Source: CAXSBR01 sp964236495
GTDB taxonomy: Bacteria; Actinomycetota; Actinomycetes; Mycobacteriales; Jatrophihabitantaceae
Direction: 5' to 3'
Length of the DNA stretch: 64,000 nucleotides
Assembly: GCA_964236495.1 (NCBI GenBank)
Contig: CAXSBR010000013.1
Span: 1-64,000 of the forward strand
Positions 16,962-25,523 of this stretch are shown here, one piece after another. The notes beneath the pieces are model-generated. The model was not told where the DNA came from and did no database searches. It worked only from the letters and a program-made list of their open reading frames with translations. Position numbers and translations under genes: made by a program. Position 1 is the first letter of the stretch. Each line of letters starts with the position of its first letter.

Positions 16962-17176
16962 GACTTCTCCTTCGTAGCGGCGGCTGCCGCGTTGGTGTGC
17001 AGGCGCGTCCCATCGGTGGACGTCACGACGGGAGACAAACGCGCACTGCGGTGTTTGAGCCGATCAGCACGGGTAACGAACGATCCGCTGCTGATCCGCA
17101 GATAGCGCCAATCCTACCAGGATCAAGCCCTGTCCAGCCTGCTCCGCTGCGCCGTGGCCTGCTCGACGGCGGGGCG

Positions 17177-18133
17177 TCAGCCGGCCGGGACGTTCATCAG
17201 GCGACGGGTTTGGTGCACATCGGCGCGCATCTGCTCGATCAGCGCCTCGATCGAGTCGAACTTGACCTGTCCGCGCAGACGGTGAGCGAACTCCACGCCC
17301 AGATTCAGACCGTAAAGGTCGGCGTCGAAGTCGAGGATGTAGGCCTCCACGGTCCGGTGCCGGCCGTCGAAGGTCGGATTGGTGCCGACCGACACCGCGG
17401 TGGCGCCCAGCACTTGCCCGGTCGCCGAACCGGCGTCGTCGAGCACCACGACGCGCCCGGCGTACACGCCGTCGGCAGGCACCGCGGTGCCCAGGGCGAA
17501 GTCGACGTTCGCGGTTGGATAGCCCAGGGCGCGTCCGCGCTGTTCGCCGCGCACGATCACGCCGTCGCAGCGGTACGGATGGCCCAGCAGCTCGGCCGCC
17601 CCGGCAACGTCGCCGGCGGCGATCAGAGCGCGGATGGCGGTGGCTGACACCATCGTGCCGTGCGCGTCGGCCAACTCGACGGCATCGACGGTGAAGCCGT
17701 GCCGGTGCCCCTCGTCGGCGAGGGTGTCGGTGGTACCGGCGCCCCGCGCGCCGTAAGTGAAGTTCGCACCGACCACGACTGTGGCGACGTGCAGGCGCTC
17801 GACCAACAGATCCGAGACGAACGCCGCCGGACTGATCGCCGCAAACTCCGGCGTGAACTCCAACGTGACCAGCGCGTCGATGCCGAGGGCGGCAACCAGG
17901 TCGGCGCGGTGCGCCGGCGTCGTGAGCCTCGGTGGCGGCGCGGCGGATAGCACACTTCCTGGGTGCGGCTCGAAGGTCAGCACGACACTGGGCAGGCCGC
18001 GGGACTTGGCATCGGCGACGGCGCGGGCGAGGAGCGCGGCGTGACCGCGGTGCACACCGTCGAAGACACCGATGGTGACAACGCACGGACCGAAGTCGGC
18101 CGCTACGCCGTCGATCGTCGCCTCCAGTCGCAC
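17177..18133 (-). CDS. ribF: Bifunctional riboflavin kinase / FAD synthetase
   Basis: RibF phosphorylates riboflavin to FMN and adenylates FMN to FAD. The protein has 318 residues. The N-terminal nucleotidyltransferase domain has GVFDGVHRGH at 22-31 (the HxGH motif). The C-terminal kinase domain carries ALGYPTANVDF with the PTAN motif. The start is GTG 18133. A short gap separates it from truB upstream. Confidence 0.95.
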   Translation of the reverse strand: MRLEATIDGVAADFGPCVVTIGVFDGVHRGHAALLARAVADAKSRGLPSVVLTFEPHPGSVLSAAPPPRLTTPAHRADLVAALGIDALVTLEFTPEFAAISPAAFVSDLLVERLHVATVVVGANFTYGARGAGTTDTLADEGHRHGFTVDAVELADAHGTMVSATAIRALIAAGDVAGAAELLGHPYRCDGVIVRGEQRGRALGYPTANVDFALGTAVPADGVYAGRVVVLDDAGSATGQVLGATAVSVGTNPTFDGRHRTVEAYILDFDADLYGLNLGVEFAHRLRGQVKFDSIEALIEQMRADVHQTRRLMNVPAG

Positions 18134-18158
18134 GAGCGCAAAGCCTACAAGCGCCCTG

Positions 18159-19121
18159 TCAGCCGGCCGGCGTGAAGACGAGCACCGGCCCGGCCCGACC
18201 GTCGGATTCCTTCAACAGAGCTATTGCAGTGCCGTCCGCGGCAACCGCGCCATGGACGCCGTCGACACCGATTGCCGTCAGGGACCGGCCGAAGCTCAGC
18301 TCCCGCTGCTCGGCTGGGTCGACCGTTCGCACCGGCATTGACTGCGCAATTGCGTCGCTCAGCCCGAGCATGCGCAGGCCACCGGGCTCGCCGAGCGAGG
18401 TCAGCGTCGATGCAGAGTCGATAGAGAACGGCCCGACGCGGGTTCGGCGCAGGGCGGTCAGGTGCCCTCCCACGCCCAGGGCGGTGCCCAGATCGCGAGC
18501 CAGGGCCCGCACATACGTACCCGACGAGCACTCGACCAGCACATCGACATCGAGCACGTCGACATCGGGCAGGTCGGCGCCGGCGTCACGGGTGGGGCGG
18601 TCGAACTGCAGCGCTTCGAACCGATGCACGTTGACCGGCCGCGCGGCCAGCACCACGTCCTCGCCGGCCCGAACCCGCGCGTAGGACCGCTGCCCATCCA
18701 CCTTGATCGCCGAGACGCTGGACGGGATCTGCTCGATCGCGCCGGTCAGTGCGGGCAGGGCAGCACGCACGTCGTTCTCGCTGACTCCGGCCGCCGACGC
18801 CGAACTGAGCACAGCACCCTGCGCGTCGTCGGTGACTGTGGCGACGCCCAGCCGGATCGTGGCGGTGTAGACCTTGTCCGTCAGCACCAGGTGGTGCAGC
18901 AGGCGGGTGCCGCGATTCACGCCTAGCACCAGCACGCCGGTTGCCATCGGGTCCAGCGTGCCGGCGTGCCCGACCCGCCGCGTGTGCGCGATTCGCCGCA
19001 AACGAGCGACCACATCGTGCGACGTCATGCCGGCGGGCTTGTCGACGATCACCAGCCCGTCGGAGTCGGCGGCATCCGGTGGCGAGGCGTCCGGTACGGA
19101 CGGTTCCCTCCGGACAGGCAT
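18159..19121 (-). CDS. truB: tRNA pseudouridine(55) synthase
   Basis: TruB makes pseudouridine 55 in the T loop of tRNAs. The 320-residue protein has the catalytic motif GHAGTLDPMATG with the nucleophile D57, KVYTATIRLG for motif II and RSYARVRAGE later. The C-terminal actinobacterial TruB domain is present. The N-terminal 20 residues are a non-conserved acidic extension. The DHH phosphoesterase usually found between rbfA and truB is missing here. Confidence 0.95.
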   Translation of the reverse strand: MPVRREPSVPDASPPDAADSDGLVIVDKPAGMTSHDVVARLRRIAHTRRVGHAGTLDPMATGVLVLGVNRGTRLLHHLVLTDKVYTATIRLGVATVTDDAQGAVLSSASAAGVSENDVRAALPALTGAIEQIPSSVSAIKVDGQRSYARVRAGEDVVLAARPVNVHRFEALQFDRPTRDAGADLPDVDVLDVDVLVECSSGTYVRALARDLGTALGVGGHLTALRRTRVGPFSIDSASTLTSLGEPGGLRMLGLSDAIAQSMPVRTVDPAEQRELSFGRSLTAIGVDGVHGAVAADGTAIALLKESDGRAGPVLVFTPAG

Positions 19122-19209
19122 CGCGCCAGCCTAACGACGCAAACCGGCCGACCCATGGCCGGCAGAATTGTTTTGCTACCCAGCGGCCGGGAATGAGACG
19201 GTGCAGTCC

Positions 19210-20412
19210 ATGACCATTGCGCTGCGCGCGAGTAGCGACGCCGACTTCGAGGCTGTCATTCGCCTGGACGGGATCTCGTTCGGCATAACCTACGACGCCG
19301 ATGACCTGGCCGAAGCCCGCGCCGAACTGGACCTGAGCAGCTTCGTGCTCGCCGAAGCAGGAGGCCACCTGGTCGGGGCCGCCGGGGCGTACCCGCTGAC
19401 GGTGTCGGTTCCCGGCGGCCGTTCGCTGGAGGTTCCTGGCGTCACGTGGGTGTCGGTAGCGCCGACGCATCGCCGTCGCGGGGTGTTGCGGGCGATGATG
19501 CACGAACAGCTGCGCGGATACGCCTCTGCCGGCGTGGCAGTCGCGGCGTTGACCGCCAGCGAGGGCGGCATCTACCGCCGGTTCGGGTACGGGCCGGCGA
19601 CGGTGCAGCAGCGTTGGGTGGTGTCGCGCCCGACGGCGACGCTGCGCCGACGGGTCGACACTCGCGACGTCCGCTACGTCGACGCGAAGGAAGCGGCGTC
19701 GCTGCTGCCGGGACTGCATGACCAGTGGTGCCGGCACATGCCCGGCGCGGTCGGCCGCAGCTCGGTGCTGTGGGGCGCTCGGTTGGCCGATCGGCCCGGG
19801 CGCCGCGGCGGTGCCTCGGCGCTGTACTACCTGGCACATCCTGAGGGCTACGTCGCCTACCGCTCGCGGTATACCGGCGAGCCGGGGCGGATGGCCAACA
19901 CAGCGACCATCACCGACTACGCGATTGGCACACCGGCTGCACGGGCGGCGCTATGGCAGGTGTTACTGCAGCTCGACCTGTTCGACGAGATCCACTCGAC
20001 CGTGATCCCGGTCGACGACCCCTTGCCGCACTTGCTGCACGACGCCCGGCAGGTGCGTACGGCCGAACCGCGCGACGGACTGTGGCTACGGCTGCTCGAC
20101 GTCGCGGCGGCACTGTCCGCGCGCACCTACGGCGTGGACATCGACATCGTGCTGGAAGTGCATGACGAGCTCCTGGGTACCGGCCGCTACCACCTGCGCG
20201 GCGACGTCGACGGCGCCGACTGCACTCCGACCGACGCGGCACCCGACCTGCGCTGCGACGTAGCTGCATTGGCCTCGCTCTACCTGGGCGGACACCGCCT
20301 GCAAGTCCTGCGTGAAGCCGGACTGATAGAGACCGACGACGAGCGCCTGACCGGGCGGATGGACCGCGCCTTCCTCGCCGAACGCGCACCAGCTCACGGA
20401 ACCGACTTCTGA
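19210..20412 (+). CDS. Eis-type GNAT N-acetyltransferase
   Basis: The protein has 400 residues, close to the 402 of mycobacterial Eis. It has the N-terminal GNAT domain (TWVSVAPTHRRRGVLRAMM, with the RRRGV acetyl-CoA turn), a conserved YRRFGYGPAT segment that contains the tyrosine used as general acid in Eis, and the C-terminal SCP2-like domain. The protein ends in phenylalanine, matching the terminal carboxylate that acts as base in Eis. Eis enzymes acetylate aminoglycosides and lysines; the substrate here is unknown. GTG 19201 is an alternative start. It is opposite in strand to the surrounding housekeeping block. Confidence 0.85.
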   Translation: MTIALRASSDADFEAVIRLDGISFGITYDADDLAEARAELDLSSFVLAEAGGHLVGAAGAYPLTVSVPGGRSLEVPGVTWVSVAPTHRRRGVLRAMMHEQLRGYASAGVAVAALTASEGGIYRRFGYGPATVQQRWVVSRPTATLRRRVDTRDVRYVDAKEAASLLPGLHDQWCRHMPGAVGRSSVLWGARLADRPGRRGGASALYYLAHPEGYVAYRSRYTGEPGRMANTATITDYAIGTPAARAALWQVLLQLDLFDEIHSTVIPVDDPLPHLLHDARQVRTAEPRDGLWLRLLDVAAALSARTYGVDIDIVLEVHDELLGTGRYHLRGDVDGADCTPTDAAPDLRCDVAALASLYLGGHRLQVLREAGLIETDDERLTGRMDRAFLAERAPAHGTDF

Positions 20413-20440
20413 GGGGCAGCCGCGCTGCTTAACAGCTCGC

Positions 20441-21751
20441 TCAGCGCTGCTCGCCGACGACGGCCCAGCCCGTACCCGCGGTGCGCACCAGCATGCCGAC
20501 GAGCCGGACCACCACAAAGGCCGTAAGACCGGCCCAGACGCCGCCGATCCCCCAGTGCCAGTGCAGCGCGGCGAGGTCGACGGGAACGAACGCGCCCAGT
20601 GCTGCCACCAGCGTCAACGTGCGCATGAACGCCACGTCGCCGGCGCCGATCAGTACGCCGTCCAAGGCGAAGACGACCCCGGCTACGGGCTGCATGCCGG
20701 CGAACCACGGCCAGAGCACGTGCGCCTGATGCAGCACGGCCGCGGAGTCGGTGAACAACCGCGGCAGCGCGAGGACACCGGTGCCCAGGACGGCGCCGAA
20801 CACCACTCCGGCTACCAGTCCGTAGCGGGCCACGCGCAATGCAACCTGACGCGCGGCGGCTATGTCGCCGCCACCCAGCGCGGCGCCCACGACCGATTGT
20901 GCTGCGATGGCGAAGGAGTCCAGCAGCAGTGCGGTGAACTCCCACAGCTGCAGCGCGATCTGATGCGCGGCCAGCTGCGCGGTTCCCATCCGGGCAGCCA
21001 CCGCTGCCGCGGTGAGGAAAGCGGCCTGGAATGCGGCCGAGCGCAGGATCAGGTCCCGGCCGGCCGAGAGCTGCGCTCGCAGCACGGCCGAGTCGGGGCG
21101 CAGCGGCGCACCGGTACCCACCAATGCGCGCAGGAACAGCACGGTTGCCGTCAGCTGCGCGGCCACATTGGCCATCGCGGAGCCGGCCAGGCCCAGCCCC
21201 ACGGGGTAGACGAGTACCGGCGATGCCACCGCCGATAGTCCGTTGGCGGCCAGCACGATGACGACCGGGCTGCGCACGTCCTGAACCCCGCGCAACCAGC
21301 CGTTGCCGGCCAGCACGACGAAGATGCCGGGCACGCCGCACAGGGCGATTCGCAACCATGTCTCGGCGTGGCCTGCCACCGGGCCCGAACCGCCGGCCAG
21401 CGCTCGGGTCAGCGGGCCCGCGACGGCCTCCCCCACCGCCACCACCGCGCAGCCGATCAACACGGCCAGCCAGGTGGCCTGCACGCCTTCCTTCACCGCC
21501 GCCTCGCGCCGGCCGGCGCCGTACCAGCGGGCGGCGCGCGCGGTGGTGCCGTACTCCAGGAAGCTGCCGACCAGGGTGACCAGCGCCAACAGTGCCGCGC
21601 CGATACCCAGCGACGCCAACGCAGACGGGCCCAGATGGCCGACGACGGCAGTGTCCACCAGCAGGTACAGCGGCTCCGCGGCGAGTACCCCGAACGCCGA
21701 TCCGCTGAGCACCAGCAGCCGCCGCGTCGAGATAGTCGGCGGCGCGGTCAC
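20441..21751 (-). CDS. MATE-family efflux transporter (DinF-like)
   Basis: This 436-residue integral membrane protein has about 12 helices in two homologous halves. N-terminal landmarks are AAEPLYLLVDTAVVGHLGPS and ALASLGIGAALLALV. Family members export drugs or metabolites in exchange for sodium ions or protons. MATE genes beside truB are common in actinobacteria, so this one is probably ancestral to the block. GTG 21751 overlaps the stop of the upstream MetE-like gene by four bases. Confidence 0.9.
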   Translation of the reverse strand: MTAPPTISTRRLLVLSGSAFGVLAAEPLYLLVDTAVVGHLGPSALASLGIGAALLALVTLVGSFLEYGTTARAARWYGAGRREAAVKEGVQATWLAVLIGCAVVAVGEAVAGPLTRALAGGSGPVAGHAETWLRIALCGVPGIFVVLAGNGWLRGVQDVRSPVVIVLAANGLSAVASPVLVYPVGLGLAGSAMANVAAQLTATVLFLRALVGTGAPLRPDSAVLRAQLSAGRDLILRSAAFQAAFLTAAAVAARMGTAQLAAHQIALQLWEFTALLLDSFAIAAQSVVGAALGGGDIAAARQVALRVARYGLVAGVVFGAVLGTGVLALPRLFTDSAAVLHQAHVLWPWFAGMQPVAGVVFALDGVLIGAGDVAFMRTLTLVAALGAFVPVDLAALHWHWGIGGVWAGLTAFVVVRLVGMLVRTAGTGWAVVGEQR

Positions 21752-22875
21752 CCGACCAGCGCTGCTCCCTCGGCCAGCGCGGCCAGCTTGACGTAGACGA
21801 TGTCGGGGTCGACAGCACCGAAGCCGGCGAACGTGGAGAAGCCGCAGTCGGTACCCGCGATCACGCGCTCGGCGCCCACCAGATCGACGTAGCGCCGGAT
21901 CCGCTCCGCTACCACGCGCGGATGCTCCACGAAGTTGGTGGTCGAGTCGATGACGCCAGGGATCAACACCTTGTTCTCGGGTATCTGGTCGGCCAGATCG
22001 GCGAAAGCGTGCCAGTCGGCCTGGTGGCGCGGATTGGCGGTCTCGAAGAGCAGGCCCGCCGGCTTGGCGCGCATCAGCGTGGGCAGGATGACACTCATCT
22101 CGATATCGCGGGTGTGCGGGCCCTCATAGTTTCCCCAGCACACATGCATGCGCACGCGGTCGGCGGGGATGTTGCGCAGCGCGTGGTTGAGCACCTCGAC
22201 ATGGGTCGAAATGACGGCGAGGTAGTCCTCGTCGGTGCGGTCGTTGTAGAGCATGTGCTTGCCCAGGCCCAGATCCGGTGAGTCCAGCTGCAGTGTCAGC
22301 CCGGCGGCGGCGATCGCCTCGTACTCCATGCGCATTGCCTCGGCCAGGGCCTCGAGGTAGTCGTCCTGCGTGGGGTAGTGCTCGTTGGGTTGGAACAGCG
22401 CGATGACGCCTGGGGAAGCCGCGTTCATGAACGCACCGGCGGGGTTATGCGCCGCCGTCGCCGCCTGGAAACGGCGCAGATCGTCGGTGAGCGGCTGCAT
22501 CGATTTGACCGCGATCTCGCCGACGCACTTGGGCCGCCGGTAGGTCGGCGTGCCGCCGGTGCTGGTCGAGCGCTGGAGAAAGGCCGGAAAGTCCAGCAGG
22601 TCGGCGGGCGGATGGCGCTCGCTGTCGCCGTCGAAGCCGGTGATGCGGTCCTTGATGTAGGTGGCGTAGGAGATCTTGGACATCTCCCCGTCGGACACCA
22701 GGTCGATTCCAGCCTCGACCTGCTTGCGCACAACGTCGTCGACGGCGGCACCGATGACGTCATCGAAGGTTGCTGGGTCGATCTGCTCGCCGCGCTCGGC
22801 GCCGAACACGAGGTCGGTCACCGCACTCGAGCGGGGTAGCGAGCCGACGTGGGTGGTGAGGATGCGGGCGGTCAC
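21748..22875 (-). CDS. MetE-like cobalamin-independent methyltransferase
   Basis: The protein has 375 residues and matches the C-terminal catalytic half of cobalamin-independent methionine synthase; the N-terminal MetE half is absent. Zinc ligands are visible as H-x-C in RMHVCWGNYEGP, glutamate in LLFETANPRH and cysteine in AGTDCGFSTF. The N-terminus LTTHVGSLPRS is typical of this stand-alone group. It could transfer a methyl group to a thiol, or be an alkyl transferase of the epoxyalkane:CoM transferase type, which shares the fold. The start is GTG 22875. No SAM or B12 riboswitch is visible upstream. Confidence 0.8.
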   Translation of the reverse strand: MTARILTTHVGSLPRSSAVTDLVFGAERGEQIDPATFDDVIGAAVDDVVRKQVEAGIDLVSDGEMSKISYATYIKDRITGFDGDSERHPPADLLDFPAFLQRSTSTGGTPTYRRPKCVGEIAVKSMQPLTDDLRRFQAATAAHNPAGAFMNAASPGVIALFQPNEHYPTQDDYLEALAEAMRMEYEAIAAAGLTLQLDSPDLGLGKHMLYNDRTDEDYLAVISTHVEVLNHALRNIPADRVRMHVCWGNYEGPHTRDIEMSVILPTLMRAKPAGLLFETANPRHQADWHAFADLADQIPENKVLIPGVIDSTTNFVEHPRVVAERIRRYVDLVGAERVIAGTDCGFSTFAGFGAVDPDIVYVKLAALAEGAALVG

Positions 22876-22997
22876 GCTCGGGCACGTTACCTGCCTGCAC
22901 GCTGCAACGGATGCAGCGTTGGCCACCTATACGGTGGCCAACGCTGGATTCGTTCGGCATCGGGGGCGGCCGCGGGCGGCTCAGCTGCAGGGCACTG

Positions 22998-24296
22998 TCA
23001 CTGTCGGCCTAGAGCGCGGTAGGTCCAGCCGGCGGCCCGCCACGCTTCCCGGTCCAGGGCGTTGCGGCCGTCCAGGATGCGTGGCTGGCTCACCACGGCC
23101 TTGAGGTCGTTGGGGTCGATGGCCAGGAACTCCGCCCACTCGGTCAGATGCAGCACGACGTCGGCGTCGCGGGCGGCCTCGAACGCCGATCCGGAATAGG
23201 CCAGCGTCGGGAAGTCGCGGCGGGCGTTGTCCATGGCATGCGGGTCGTACACCCGCACTGCCGCGCCGGCCTTCTGGATGGCCAGGGCGACGTCGAGGGC
23301 GGGTGAGTCGCGGATGTCGTCGCTGTTGGGCTTGAACGCCGCCCCCAACACCGCCACCCGCATGCCGGCCAGCGATCCGCCGCACACCTCGCGCGCCAGA
23401 TCGACCATCCGCGAGCGGCGGCGCAGGTTGATCGCGTCGACCTCCTTGAGGAACGTCAACGCCTGATCGACACCCAGCTCGCCGCTGCGGGCCAGGAACG
23501 CGCGGATGTCCTTGGGCAGGCAGCCACCACCGAAGCCCAAACCGGCGTGCAGGAAGCGGCCACCGATGCGCTCGTCGTAGCTCAACGCCTTGGCCAGCAG
23601 CATTACGTCGGCACCGGTCGCCTCGCACACCTCGGCCATCGCGTTGATGAACGAGATCTTCGTAGCCAGGAAGGAGTTGGCCGCGACCTTGACCAGTTCG
23701 GCCGTCGCATAGTCGGTGATGACCACCGGCGTGCCGGTTGCCAGGATGTCGGCGTAGACCTCGCGCAGCACCGCTTCGCCGCGCCCGGACGTCGTCCCCA
23801 TCACGATCCGGTCGGGACGCACGGTGTCCTGTACGGCCAGGCCCTCGCGCAGGAATTCGGGATTCCAGACCAGCTCTCCACCGGCTGCCTCGATTTGCGC
23901 GGCAAGGCGGGCCGCGGTTCCGGCGGGCACCGTAGACTTGCCCACCACCACCGCACCCGGTCTCAAGCCCTTGGCGAGCTCGGTGACAGCGGCGTCGACA
24001 TAACTTACGTCCGCTGCGTACTCGCCCTTTTTCTGCGGCGTGCCCACACAGACGAAGTGGACATCGCCGAATTCGCGCACCTCTTCGTAAGACGTGGTGA
24101 AATGTAGCCGCCCACTGTCCACGTGCCGCTTGAGCAACTCGGGCAGGCCAGGCTCGAAGAAGGGCACCTCGCCCGCGCTCAGGCGTTTCACTTTGAGCTC
24201 GTCGACGTCGAGGCCCAGTACGTCATGGCCGAGTTCGGCCATAGCAGCAGCATGGGTGGCGCCGAGATAGCCGGTTCCGATGACGGTGAGCTTCAT
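22998..24296 (-). CDS. ugd: UDP-glucose 6-dehydrogenase
   Basis: The enzyme oxidises UDP-glucose (or a close relative) twice with NAD to make UDP-glucuronate for surface polysaccharide. The protein has 432 residues. The N-terminal Rossmann turn is GTGYLG at 7-12, the substrate region NPEFLREG, the conserved lysine K203 in ELVKVAANSFL, and the catalytic cysteine C259 in GFGGGCLPKD. The C-terminal UDP-binding domain starts near VAVLGAAFKPNSDD. AGGAGG lies five bases before ATG 24296. No glycosyltransferases are near, so it is an isolated passenger in the translation block. Confidence 0.92.
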   Translation of the reverse strand: MKLTVIGTGYLGATHAAAMAELGHDVLGLDVDELKVKRLSAGEVPFFEPGLPELLKRHVDSGRLHFTTSYEEVREFGDVHFVCVGTPQKKGEYAADVSYVDAAVTELAKGLRPGAVVVGKSTVPAGTAARLAAQIEAAGGELVWNPEFLREGLAVQDTVRPDRIVMGTTSGRGEAVLREVYADILATGTPVVITDYATAELVKVAANSFLATKISFINAMAEVCEATGADVMLLAKALSYDERIGGRFLHAGLGFGGGCLPKDIRAFLARSGELGVDQALTFLKEVDAINLRRRSRMVDLAREVCGGSLAGMRVAVLGAAFKPNSDDIRDSPALDVALAIQKAGAAVRVYDPHAMDNARRDFPTLAYSGSAFEAARDADVVLHLTEWAEFLAIDPNDLKAVVSQPRILDGRNALDREAWRAAGWTYRALGRQ

Positions 24297-24565
24297 GAGG
24301 TCCTCCTGGGGGCGGCGACGAGGTCAAGCACGCCCGACGCGGTCGTGGGTTGGCCTCATCTTCTTGTGGAACCCCGTGACAACGCGGCGAAACATGATGC
24401 TGGGCCGGCACCGGCCGGCAACTCGAACAGTAACAAAGATTGAAAGCAGGCATCGCCAGCTATCGTCACCCGCTTCTGCGAGGTTCCACCGAAGTAATTA
24501 GTCGCAACAGGTTGCATATCGCTGCGACATTTACTGCTCGCAGTGAACCTAATATGCGCATGCAA
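24297..24565. other. Relatively AT-rich intergenic region upstream of ugd
   Basis: This gap of 269 bp holds no credible gene. The part from about 24420 to 24560 is visibly richer in A and T than its surroundings and probably holds the ugd promoter on the minus strand. I could not identify one convincing pair of hexamers, and I see no terminator after rbfA. Confidence 0.4.
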
Positions 24566-25009
24566 TCAGGGCTGTTCGGGCTCGTCGGCCTCGCGAGGAG
24601 CTTTGTAGGGATCGGGTTCTCCGGCGAAATCCGCGCTGGCGCGGACTTGCTCGACCTGCGCGTCGGCTGCACGCGCCTGCGCCAGCAATACCTCGATCGT
24701 CTTGGCGGCTTCGGGCACCGCGTCGAGTTGAAAGGTCAACGTCGGAGTGAACCGAACTCCGGTTTGACGCCCGACCTCCGAACGCAGCACACCCACCGCC
24801 GAGTGCAGAGCCTGGGCGGTCTCCGCGCGATCGTTGGCGTCGCCGTACACGGTGTAGAACACGGTTGCATCGTGCAAGTCGCCGGTGAGCCGGACGTCGG
24901 TCACCGTCACCATGCCCAGGCGCGGATCCTTGATCTGCGTCTCGAGCCCGACGGCCACTATCTGCTTGATGCGCCCTGCCATCCGGCGTGCGCGAGCCTG
25001 ATCGGCCAC
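24566..25009 (-). CDS. rbfA: 30S ribosome-binding factor A
   Basis: RbfA binds immature 30S subunits and helps 16S rRNA processing. The 147-residue protein has the KH-like fold segments RMAGRIKQIVAVGLE, DPRLGMVTVTDVRLTGDLHD and ALHSAVGVLRSEVG. The C-terminal tail (from EQVRASADF) is acidic and variable. GTG 25009 is preceded by GAGGGG seven bases away and gives the normal start; upstream codons in the same frame are not conserved. Confidence 0.95.
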   Translation of the reverse strand: MADQARARRMAGRIKQIVAVGLETQIKDPRLGMVTVTDVRLTGDLHDATVFYTVYGDANDRAETAQALHSAVGVLRSEVGRQTGVRFTPTLTFQLDAVPEAAKTIEVLLAQARAADAQVEQVRASADFAGEPDPYKAPREADEPEQP

Positions 25010-25113
25010 GGTCGTCCCCTCACAGGCGGTAATTGAAATGAAGCGGCACTTGCACACGAAAGCGTGCGGAGCGAAGCGGTGACTGCGCGGCGAAGCAGTC
25101 GACTTGGATGTGA

Positions 25114-25410
25114 TTAGGTCAGGTCGTCGTCGTCGAGCAACCTGGTCCGAGTCGACAGAACCTCCAGCTCCGGGCGGCCTGCAACACTGCGCTCACACGC
25201 TTCGAGCACCGTTCGGGCATGTTCGTGGGTGGAGCTGACCACTGCTACCGACACCTCACAGCGCCGGTGTAAATCCTGAGCGCCGGTCTCCGCGGCAGCG
25301 ACCTCATAGCGCCGCCGCAGCTCAGCCACCACCGGCCGCACCACCGCCCGCTTCTCCTTCAGCGAATGAACATCCCCGAGCAAAAGGTCAAGAACCAAGG
25401 TGCCCACCAC
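25114..25410 (-). CDS. DUF503 family protein (YlxP-like)
   Basis: The protein has 98 residues and the DUF503 hallmark LDLLLGDVHSLKEKR. Its relatives (YlxP) sit between infB and rbfA in many bacteria, and a role in ribosome assembly has been proposed. GTG 25410 was chosen because GGGAGG lies about 10 bases upstream and the family's usual N-terminus begins there; an earlier GTG at 25422 directly abuts the ribosome binding site. Confidence 0.88.
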   Translation of the reverse strand: MVGTLVLDLLLGDVHSLKEKRAVVRPVVAELRRRYEVAAAETGAQDLHRRCEVSVAVVSSTHEHARTVLEACERSVAGRPELEVLSTRTRLLDDDDLT

Positions 25411-25443
25411 CAAAGCCAACACCTCCCGAGGGTGAACGACGGG

Positions 25444-25514
25444 GCGCGCGATGAGGGTCGACCTGGCTGCGTAAAGATGCAGTTCCAGCAGGCAGGTCGA
25501 TCCTCATCGCGCGC
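25444..25514 (-). terminator. Long imperfect palindrome after infB
   Basis: The left arm at 25444-25465 and the right arm at 25493-25514 pair over 22 positions with one mismatch (GCGCGCGATGAGG then TCGACCTG on the left). The 27-base loop itself contains CTGC and GCAG arms eight bases apart. It starts ten bases after the infB stop and fills the gap before the DUF503 gene. It can work as a terminator or RNA stabiliser, but the arms are longer than usual, so it may also be a small palindromic repeat element. Confidence 0.7.
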
Positions 25515-25523
25515 GACCCAACG

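Noticed and set aside
21748..22997. B12 or SAM riboswitch upstream of the MetE-like gene
   Set aside because: Only about 120 bases separate it from ugd and no conserved riboswitch core is visible.
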